Shown here: positions 58,040 to 64,000 of the stretch, one piece after another
Layout: each line of letters opens with the position of its first letter
How positions within the stretch are numbered: the first letter of the stretch is position 1
Assembly: GCF_030269765.1 (NCBI RefSeq)
Contig: NZ_BSTX01000003.1
Location: forward strand, 310,001 to 374,000
Source: Actinorhabdospora filicis
Lineage (GTDB): Bacteria; Actinomycetota; Actinomycetes; Mycobacteriales; Micromonosporaceae
Direction of reading: 5' to 3'
DNA: 64,000 nucleotides
Made by a program: the position numbers and the translations under genes
The notes under the pieces: model-generated
What the model saw: the letters and a program-made list of their open reading frames with translations, nothing else
What the model was told of the DNA's origin: nothing
The model's database searches: none

Positions 58040-58804
58040 TCAGCGGGTCTCGGTGCTGTCGACGATCGCCCTGGCGAGGTCGGCGACGCGCCGGTTGCGG
58101 TTGCGCGCGGCCGAGCGCAGGAGCTCGAAGCACTCGTGCATGTCGAGCCCGGTGCGTTCGGCGAGGACGCCCTTGGCCTGCTCGATCACCACGCGGCTGT
58201 CGAGGGCGTGGCGGAGCTGCCGGGCGAGGACGACGCGGTCGTCGACGGCGCGGGCCTGGAGGAGCCCGATGGTGGCGACGTCGGTGAGGGCCTGCCCGAG
58301 CCGGTGAGTGGCCGGGGGCAGCGGGCCGTACTCGGTGTCGAAGAGGTTGAGCGCGCCGATGACGTCGCCGCGCAGCCGCATCGGCAGCGCGTGCACGGAG
58401 CCGTAGCCGAGGGCGCTGGCCGCCTGGGCGAACTCCGGCCAGCGGACGGTCGCCGCGGGCGCCTTCAGGTTCGGGACGGCGACGGGCTCGCCGGTGCGGA
58501 AGCACTCCGGGCAGGGCCCCTCGCCGGTCTGCAGCTGGAGCAGCTCCAGCAGGTGCGTGCGCTCGCTCGAAGCGGCGGCGGTGCGCAGGTTCCCGCGCTG
58601 GTCGCTGAGCAGGACGCCGGCGGCCGAGACGCCGAGGACCTCGGAGCAGCGGACGGTGACCTGGTGCAGGAAGTCGAGGACGTCGAAGTCGGCGACGAGG
58701 GTGTCGGCGAACTCGGCGAAGGCCGTCGCGATGGCGTCCCATCGGCGTTCGCCGGCGGCATCGGAAGCACTGCGGGTAGATCGATTGTCGGGTGCGGTGG
58801 GCAT
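58040..58804 (-). CDS. GAF-ANTAR regulatory protein
   Basis: 254 residues. A GAF domain (VADFDVLDFLHQVTVRCSEV, then TGEGPCPECFRTGEPVAVPN) is followed by an ANTAR RNA-binding domain (LDSRVVIEQAKGVLAERTGL, then ECFELLRSAARNRNRRVADL). ANTAR proteins bind tandem RNA hairpins to relieve premature transcription termination, or have other RNA targets in mycobacteria; GAF may sense a small molecule or redox state (Cys pair C-P-E-C). Same strand as the SigF-like gene, so both may be stress-response regulators. Confidence 0.92.
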   Translation of the reverse strand: MPTAPDNRSTRSASDAAGERRWDAIATAFAEFADTLVADFDVLDFLHQVTVRCSEVLGVSAAGVLLSDQRGNLRTAAASSERTHLLELLQLQTGEGPCPECFRTGEPVAVPNLKAPAATVRWPEFAQAASALGYGSVHALPMRLRGDVIGALNLFDTEYGPLPPATHRLGQALTDVATIGLLQARAVDDRVVLARQLRHALDSRVVIEQAKGVLAERTGLDMHECFELLRSAARNRNRRVADLARAIVDSTETR

Positions 58805-58998
58805 GTGCACATCACCTGGGCTCAAGCGGCTAGGCGTTCACCGGACATGCGCGTTCGACCGCCGGGGGCATGGGCGACACATCGAGTCTAGGGCCACCGG
58901 GGTGATTCGGCACGATTCGGAACGTGCCGTTCGTGATCCGCATTTCATCCACTGTGGACGTCGTGACGCGCCCCCAAGTCCACGGTGGACGGTCCGGA

Positions 58999-59568
58999 TC
59001 AGGCCCGGGGACGCAGCAGGTCGGCCGCCAGGTCCCGCGCCCGGGCCGCCGGGCCGTCGGCGCCCAGTGCCTGCGCGGAGGCGTAGACGCCCTCCAGGAT
59101 CAGGGCGAGCCGGTCGGCGAGGCGTTCGGGCTCGGGGAGGCCGGTGGCGGCGGCGAGCTCGCCGAAGCGGGTGCGGACCCAGTCCTTGGTGTTGAAGGCG
59201 GCGCGGTGCACGGCGTGCGAGGCGTCGCCGAACTCGGCCAGGGCCATGAGGAACGCGCAGCCGCGGTAGACGTCGAGGCGGACGCTCGCGGCGGCGAAGT
59301 CGAAGACGGCCAGGACGCGGTCGGCGGGGTCCTCACCGGCGGCCGCGACGGCGGCGTCGAAGTCGGCGCGGTAGGCGGCGTCGGTGTGTTCGAGGTAGGC
59401 GAGGACGAGGGCGTCCTTGGACGGGAAGGCCCGGTACAGCGAGGTCGGCGCGATACCGGCCTCGGCGGCGATGAGGTCGACGCCGGTGGCCTGGATGCCG
59501 CGCCCGTAGAAGAGCCGCTGGGCGGTGGACAGGATCAGCTCGCGGGTCTCCGCCGCGGTTCGTCGCAC
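58999..59568 (-). CDS. TetR-family regulator
   Basis: 189 residues. HTH: RELILSTAQRLFYGRGIQAT, then GVDLIAAEAGIAPTSLYRAF; the C-terminal part resembles the TetR_C-47-like group (YRGCAFLMALAEFGDASHAV). It is divergent from two consecutive SDR genes; a 26-bp perfect palindrome (59647-59672) in the intergenic region is its likely operator and is positioned to control both directions. Confidence 0.9.
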   Translation of the reverse strand: MRRTAAETRELILSTAQRLFYGRGIQATGVDLIAAEAGIAPTSLYRAFPSKDALVLAYLEHTDAAYRADFDAAVAAAGEDPADRVLAVFDFAAASVRLDVYRGCAFLMALAEFGDASHAVHRAAFNTKDWVRTRFGELAAATGLPEPERLADRLALILEGVYASAQALGADGPAARARDLAADLLRPRA

Positions 59569-59646
59569 GCGGGCCTCCTCTCCTCGGCGTCAATGATCCT
59601 TCAGTGTGGCGGCAGGCGCGAGGGCGGGCGGGCGTGTGACCCAGGT

Positions 59647-59672
59647 CATGTTAGGGAACGTTCCCTAACATG
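59647..59672. promoter_or_regulatory. 26-bp perfect palindrome, TetR operator candidate
   Basis: Centre-symmetric sequence reading CATGTTAGGGAACGTTCCCT and then AACATG; every base pairs. It lies 52 bp before the first SDR start and 79 bp before the TetR start, an arrangement typical for a repressor dimer or dimer pair. Confidence 0.8.
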
Positions 59673-59723
59673 CTAGCTTCAGGCGGCGAACATCCGACAC
59701 GTGTTCTAAGGAGACCTCCCGTC

Positions 59724-60515
59724 ATGGACCTCGAACTCGCCGGTAAGACCGCGATCGTCACCGGCGGCAGCAAGGGCATCGGCCTGGCCACCGTCCGGCT
59801 GCTCATCGCCGAGGGCGCCCGCGTGGTCAGCGGATCGCGCACCATCACGCCCGAGCTCAAGGAGACCGGCGCGCACGCCGTCACCGTCGACCTGACCACC
59901 CCCGAGGGCGCGATCGCGCTCGTCGAGGCGGCCGTCGCCGAGTACGGCGGCGTGGACGTGCTCATCAACAACGTCGGCCTCGGCGACCACGCCGAACTCG
60001 CCGAGGGCGCCCTCACCGGGGTCTTCGACCTGGCCGAGGACGCCTGGGCCCGCGTCTTCGACCTGCACTTCTACAGCGCGCTGCGGGTCTGCCGGGCCGC
60101 CATGCCGCACCTGCTGGAGACCGGCGGCGTCATCGTGAACGTGTCCTCGGTGGGCGCGCGCCTCCTCAACGCCGGGGCACCCCACTACAACGTGGCCAAG
60201 GCCGCGCTGAACGCCCTGACGAAGCTGACCTCCGAGCAGTTCGCCCCGCGCGGCGTGCGCGCGCTGACCGTCTCGCCGGGACCGGTCGGCACCGGCGTGT
60301 GGACCGACCCGGACGGCTTCATCGCCCAGCTCGCCCGCAGGCAGGGCATGGGGCACCGGGAGTTCGCCGACCGGCTCATGGAGTCCATCGACGCGCCGAC
60401 GGGCCGCATCTCCACGCCCGAGGAGGTCGCCCGCACGATCCTGTTCGCCGCCTCCCCGAACAACACCACCGGCGCCGAGCTCTTCGTCGACGGCGGCCTG
60501 GTCCGCCACCTGTGA
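59724..60515 (+). CDS. Short-chain dehydrogenase/reductase
   Basis: 263 residues from ATG 59724 with AAGGAG upstream. Classical SDR: AIVTGGSKGIGLATVRLLIA (T-G-x-x-x-G-I-G), VDVLINNVGLGDH, VIVNVSSVG and the active site PHYNVAKAAL (Tyr-x-x-x-Lys). Ends SPNNTTGAELFVDGGLVRHL, typical of 3-oxoacyl-ACP-reductase-like and related SDRs. Probably repressed by the divergent TetR. Substrate unknown. Confidence 0.9.
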   Translation: MDLELAGKTAIVTGGSKGIGLATVRLLIAEGARVVSGSRTITPELKETGAHAVTVDLTTPEGAIALVEAAVAEYGGVDVLINNVGLGDHAELAEGALTGVFDLAEDAWARVFDLHFYSALRVCRAAMPHLLETGGVIVNVSSVGARLLNAGAPHYNVAKAALNALTKLTSEQFAPRGVRALTVSPGPVGTGVWTDPDGFIAQLARRQGMGHREFADRLMESIDAPTGRISTPEEVARTILFAASPNNTTGAELFVDGGLVRHL

Positions 60516-60541
60516 ACCACCGAGAGAGAAGAGGAACGGAC

Positions 60542-61342
60542 ATGCCGCTCGAAGGAAAGAACGCCGTGATCTACGGCGGCGGTGGCGCCATCGGCGGCGC
60601 CGTGGCACGCCACTTCGCCAGGGACGGCGCGCGGGTCTTCCTCGCCGGACGCACGATCGCCACGCTCGACGCCGTCGCCGCCGAGATCACCGCCCACGGC
60701 GGGCGGGCCGAGACCGCCCGGGTCGACGTCTTCGACTCCGACGCCGTCGAGGCCCACGCCGAGGCCGTCGCCGCGACCGCGGGCGGCATCGACATCGCGC
60801 TGAACGCCGTGAGCGTCATGCACGACCAGGGCACCACCCTGGCGGGCCTGTCCATCGCGGAGTTCATGCGGCCCGTCGACGGGTTCCTGCGCTCGCTGTT
60901 CATCACCAGCAAGGCCGTCGCCCGGCACATGGGCGGCGACCGTCCCGGGGTGATCCTGACCCTGTCGGAGCCGGGCGCCAAGCTCGCCATGCCCGGCCTC
61001 CTCGGGCACGCCGCCAGCGCGGCGGCCAAGGAGGCCTTCACCCGGGTCCTGGCCGCCGAGCTGGCCCCCGCCGGCGTGCGCGTCGTCGGCATCCGCCCGC
61101 ACGCCGTCGCCGACGCCCCGGCGGCCGGGTCCTACACCGGCGAACTCTTCGCGCCGATGGCCGCCGCGAGCGGCCTGTCGGTCCCGGAGTTCCTCGACGG
61201 GGCCCTGGCCGGGGGCACCATGCTCAAACGGCTGCCGGAGCTGGCCGAGATCGCCGAGATGGCCGCCTTCCTGGCCTCCGGCCGGGCCCGCAACGTCACC
61301 GGGACGATCGTGAACCTCTCCGGCGGCGCGCTCGTGGACTGA
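60542..61342 (+). CDS. SDR-fold protein lacking the catalytic tyrosine
   Basis: 266 residues. The nucleotide-binding motif is altered (AVIYGGGGAIGGAVARHFAR instead of T-G-x-x-x-G-x-G) and the usual Tyr-x-x-x-Lys is replaced by S-A-A-A-K (HAASAAAKEAF); the Ser in the usual SDR position is also changed (LTLSEPGAK has one Ser, spacing retained). It follows the classical SDR by 26 bp in one operon. It may bind NAD(P) without reducing, have a different general base, or form a heteromer with the first SDR. Confidence 0.75.
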   Translation: MPLEGKNAVIYGGGGAIGGAVARHFARDGARVFLAGRTIATLDAVAAEITAHGGRAETARVDVFDSDAVEAHAEAVAATAGGIDIALNAVSVMHDQGTTLAGLSIAEFMRPVDGFLRSLFITSKAVARHMGGDRPGVILTLSEPGAKLAMPGLLGHAASAAAKEAFTRVLAAELAPAGVRVVGIRPHAVADAPAAGSYTGELFAPMAAASGLSVPEFLDGALAGGTMLKRLPELAEIAEMAAFLASGRARNVTGTIVNLSGGALVD

Positions 61343-61357
61343 GCGCACGGCGGTCCC

Positions 61358-64000
61358 TCACCCGCGAGGCACCGCGCAGCCCATCTCCCGCAGCTCCGCC
61401 GTCCCCTCGGCCTCCCCGCCGGGCAGCAGCAACAGTGTGATCGCCCGCTCGGCGCGCGCGCCGATCTTCTCCCACAGCCGCACCGAACGCTCCAGCTCGC
61501 CGGCGTCGCCGCTGAGACGGCCGTTGGCGCGGGCCAGGCAGGCCGAGGCCCAGTCGCTGAGGACGGCCATCGGCGCCGCCCGCGCCAGCAGCGCGGCGGC
61601 GCCGGGGAGCCCGGCGACGATGGCGAGCTCGGCGATGGCGGCCGGAAGGAGGTAGCTGGCCGGGGTCGACCACGTGGTGGCCAGCAGGCCCGCCACCAGC
61701 GCCGAGGGGTCGGCGGGGACGCCGGTGTGCACGGCCACGCGGACGTCGACGAGCCCGGCGAAGGGCCGCGGCGGCCCGTAGTTGGCCTCCTCGGCGCGGG
61801 CCCGCCACAGCCGGTGCCCGTCGAGGTCGCCGCGCATCCCGTGGGCGAGCGCGGCGGCGGAGAACGCCGAGCGCAGGGGCCCGTTGGCGGGGCGGCCGGT
61901 GTGGATCCAGCGCGTCCAGGCCGTCTCGGCGTGGGCGAGGGCGGCGTCGTAGTCGCCGGCGAGGGCCAGCGGCGGGACGAGCGTGCTCGCCGCGAGGTAG
62001 GTGTGGTCGCCGACGAGGTCGTCGGTGAGGGCGCGGCGGGCCACCGACAGCGCGGCGGGCAGGTCACCGGCGGCCAGGGCGTAGGTGGCGGCGGTGTTGA
62101 TCACGTCGACGATCTCCACGGCGCCGCGCGGGTCCTCACGAGGCGCGGTGGACAGCACCGCCAGGCGCTCCAGGGTGTCGTGGTGGGCGTCGCGGATACG
62201 GCCCTCGGCGGCCGAGACCGCGCACTGGGCGTCCAGTCCGGTGCTCACCAGCATCGGGTCGCCGATGGCGTGGGCGGCGCGGGTGGCGGCCTCGGCGAGC
62301 GCGCGGTCGGGGCCGGTGCCGTCCCAGAAGGACGACCAGCTGGTGGCGGCGGCGAGGTGGGCGGCGGCGACGGGGTCGGACGGGTCGTGCGCGGCGATGG
62401 CCTCGGCGCGCAGCGCGTCGAGGTGGGCGCGTTCGGGCCGTTCGCGGAAGCCGCCGGGGAAGCGGTTGGCGGTGACCAGCGCCCAGGCGAGGGTCACGGT
62501 GAGGCCGAAGGAGTCCCCGGCCTCGCGGGCCTCGGCGGCGGCGTCGAGGAGCAGCCGGTAGGCGCCCTCGGGCGCCTCGATCGCGTGGGTGATGGCCGCC
62601 GCGCCGTGCAGGTCGTGGACGGCCTCCTCCCGCAGCGGGGCCAGCCGCGCGGCGCGCACGTAGTGCCCGAGGGCCTCGTGCAGGAAGCGGCGGGCGTAGG
62701 TGAGCCGCCCGAGCCCGCGCGCCAGGCGGTGCGCGCGTTCCTCGCGCTCCTCGGGCGCGGCGGCCAGCGCGGCGCGCAGGTCGTCGGCGACGATGTCGAA
62801 CTCCGCGCGCCGGTCCGAGTCGTGCGGACGGGCCAGCAGCGCCGAGGCGGTGCCCGCCGCCCACGTCAGGTGCAGGTCGGCGACCTCGGCGGCGTCGGGA
62901 CCGGCGCCGAGCTCGTCGAGGGCGTAGGCGCGGACCGTTTCCAGCATCCGCCACCGGTTCGCCGCCCGCTCGTGGGCCACCAGGCTCTTGTCGACCAGGC
63001 GTCCCAGGATGTCGGCGACGACGGCCCGGTCGGGATGCGCGGCCACCGCCACGGCCGCGTCGAGGTCGAAGCGCCCGGCGAAGACCGCCAGGCGCCGGAA
63101 GAGGGCGCGTTCGTGCTCGCCGAGCAGGTCGTGGCTCCAGGCGATGACCGCGCGCAGCGAGCGGTGCCGCTCGTCGGCGGCGCGGCCACCGGCGAGGAGC
63201 TGGAGGAAGTGCCCGCCGACGCCCGACAGGGCCGCCAGCAGCCCGGCGGCGCCGAGCGCGCTGGCGCGGGCGGCGGCCAGCTCGATGGCCAGTGGCATCC
63301 CGTCCAGCCGCGCGCAGAGCGCGGTCACCGCGGCCGGATCGTGATGGAAGCCGGGATCGGCGGCCAGGGCCCGGTCCCGGAACAGGCTCTCGGCGTCGGA
63401 GCCCAAGGGCAGCGGCCCCAGCGGGACGACGCGCTCACCGGGGACGCCCAGCCGCTCCCGGCTGGTGGCCAGTATCCGCACGCCCGGGCAGGCCGACAGG
63501 ATCCGGTCGGCGAAACCGGCGGCGGCGTCCAGGAGGTGCTCGCAGTTGTCTAGGACCAGCAGCGCCGGTTCCCGCCCGAAGTGGGCGATGACGGCGTCCT
63601 CAAGGGACTGCGGCGCGTGCTCGGTGACCGCCAGTGTCGCCGCCACGGCCTGGACCAGGAAGTCCGCCCCGACCGGCACCAGGTCGGCGTAACCGCCGGG
63701 CAGGCCGTGATCGCGGGCGAAGCGCGCCGCCAGCCGCGTCTTGCCGACCCCGCCCGGCCCGGTCACCGTGACCAGGCGCGACACCGCCAGCGCGGCCCGG
63801 ATCGCCTCGCGTTCCTCCTCGCGCCCGATGAAGGATGTGCGCGGCGCGGGCAGCCCGGCGAACTCCCCGCGCGGGCTCGCCGGGGCGAGCTCGCCGAGCT
63901 CGCGGCGGTCGGCCACGCCGTACTTGCGCAGCAGTGAGGAGACGTGGCTTTCGACGGTCCGGACGGAGATGTGCAGGCGGCGGGCGATCTGGGCGTTGGT
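61358..64000 (-). CDS. LuxR-HTH regulator with N-terminal HTH and NTPase (NB-ARC-like) domain, partial
   Basis: The gene enters at the right edge. The first residues visible are a LuxR-type HTH (NAQIARRLHISVRTVESHVS, then LLRKYGVADRREL), so the HTH is at the N-terminus, unlike LAL regulators with a C-terminal HTH. A P-loop NTPase follows (VTVTGPGGVGKTRLAARFAR as Walker A; LLVLDNCEHLLDAA as Walker B), then helical repeats for about 550 residues. This ATPase-regulator class (related to the AfsR/STAND regulators) senses an unknown ligand. It ends near the SDR operon, convergent to it. Its start is outside the window. Confidence 0.85.
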   Translation of the reverse strand, partial: TNAQIARRLHISVRTVESHVSSLLRKYGVADRRELGELAPASPRGEFAGLPAPRTSFIGREEEREAIRAALAVSRLVTVTGPGGVGKTRLAARFARDHGLPGGYADLVPVGADFLVQAVAATLAVTEHAPQSLEDAVIAHFGREPALLVLDNCEHLLDAAAGFADRILSACPGVRILATSRERLGVPGERVVPLGPLPLGSDAESLFRDRALAADPGFHHDPAAVTALCARLDGMPLAIELAAARASALGAAGLLAALSGVGGHFLQLLAGGRAADERHRSLRAVIAWSHDLLGEHERALFRRLAVFAGRFDLDAAVAVAAHPDRAVVADILGRLVDKSLVAHERAANRWRMLETVRAYALDELGAGPDAAEVADLHLTWAAGTASALLARPHDSDRRAEFDIVADDLRAALAAAPEEREERAHRLARGLGRLTYARRFLHEALGHYVRAARLAPLREEAVHDLHGAAAITHAIEAPEGAYRLLLDAAAEAREAGDSFGLTVTLAWALVTANRFPGGFRERPERAHLDALRAEAIAAHDPSDPVAAAHLAAATSWSSFWDGTGPDRALAEAATRAAHAIGDPMLVSTGLDAQCAVSAAEGRIRDAHHDTLERLAVLSTAPREDPRGAVEIVDVINTAATYALAAGDLPAALSVARRALTDDLVGDHTYLAASTLVPPLALAGDYDAALAHAETAWTRWIHTGRPANGPLRSAFSAAALAHGMRGDLDGHRLWRARAEEANYGPPRPFAGLVDVRVAVHTGVPADPSALVAGLLATTWSTPASYLLPAAIAELAIVAGLPGAAALLARAAPMAVLSDWASACLARANGRLSGDAGELERSVRLWEKIGARAERAITLLLLPGGEAEGTAELREMGCAVPRG

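Overview
The window is very GC-rich DNA with dense actinomycete coding. GTG starts are common (one TTG), 4-nt stop/start overlaps are frequent, and there are many TetR, XRE, SARP, HxlR and AraC regulators, an ESX-type (WXG100-like) locus and SigF/ANTAR stress regulators. It is most like a filamentous actinomycete such as Actinomadura or another Streptosporangiales; that placement is inferred from gene content, not from a marker gene. No rRNA, tRNA or CRISPR array was seen.

Layout. 1-3.4 kb: partial gene, an XRE/TPR regulator with a palindromic operator candidate, a SLOG-like protein, a GNAT and a deformylase. 3.5-6 kb: decayed island (remnants of a cysteine hydrolase, a pentapeptide-repeat membrane protein and a DUF7144-like protein) around intact cutA and an SMI1/KNR4 gene. 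6-13.6 kb: two TetR/efflux pairs with palindromic operators, a 2OG-Fe(II) oxygenase coupled to an exporter, and another MFS gene behind an ArsR gene carrying an in-frame stop. 14-19.9 kb: GNAT, orphan SecY paralogue, a protein with an injection-system-cargo-like N-terminal motif, and a small ESX-like operon (YbaB gene with an in-frame stop, WXG100-like protein, membrane protein) beside a SARP. 20-26.8 kb: assorted enzymes and regulators plus two homologous eight-cysteine peptides, each followed by a strong terminator.

26.9-39.5 kb is the centrepiece: a tightly coupled minus-strand operon built on an amino-group carrier protein (LysW). LysX, LysZ fused to LysK, LysY, a two-subunit transketolase and a DegT-type aminotransferase together match the logic that makes carrier-bound 2,6-diamino-5,7-dihydroxyheptanoate (DADH) in vazabitide, azinomycin and ficellomycin-type pathways. 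An ATP-grasp ligase, amidohydrolase, MFS exporter, NAD-dependent epimerase-like protein and ABM-type monooxygenase follow. A PLP-lysine-lacking aminotransferase paralogue sits inside the operon. The predicted product is a DADH-derived, probably amide-linked small molecule; its identity is unknown.

39.5-64 kb: a 1.3-kb structured intergenic region, a DUF7144 membrane protein, NmrA/AraC divergent pair, SDR, sulfotransferase, DinB, ECF42 sigma factor, rsgA, a candidate secreted or injected HNH nuclease, lpdA, a divergent module (membrane protein, 64-aa protein, TPR-CHAT protease) that looks like a biological-conflict system, SigF-like and GAF-ANTAR regulators, a TetR/double-SDR locus with a 26-bp perfect palindrome, and a LuxR-HTH/NTPase regulator running off the right edge.
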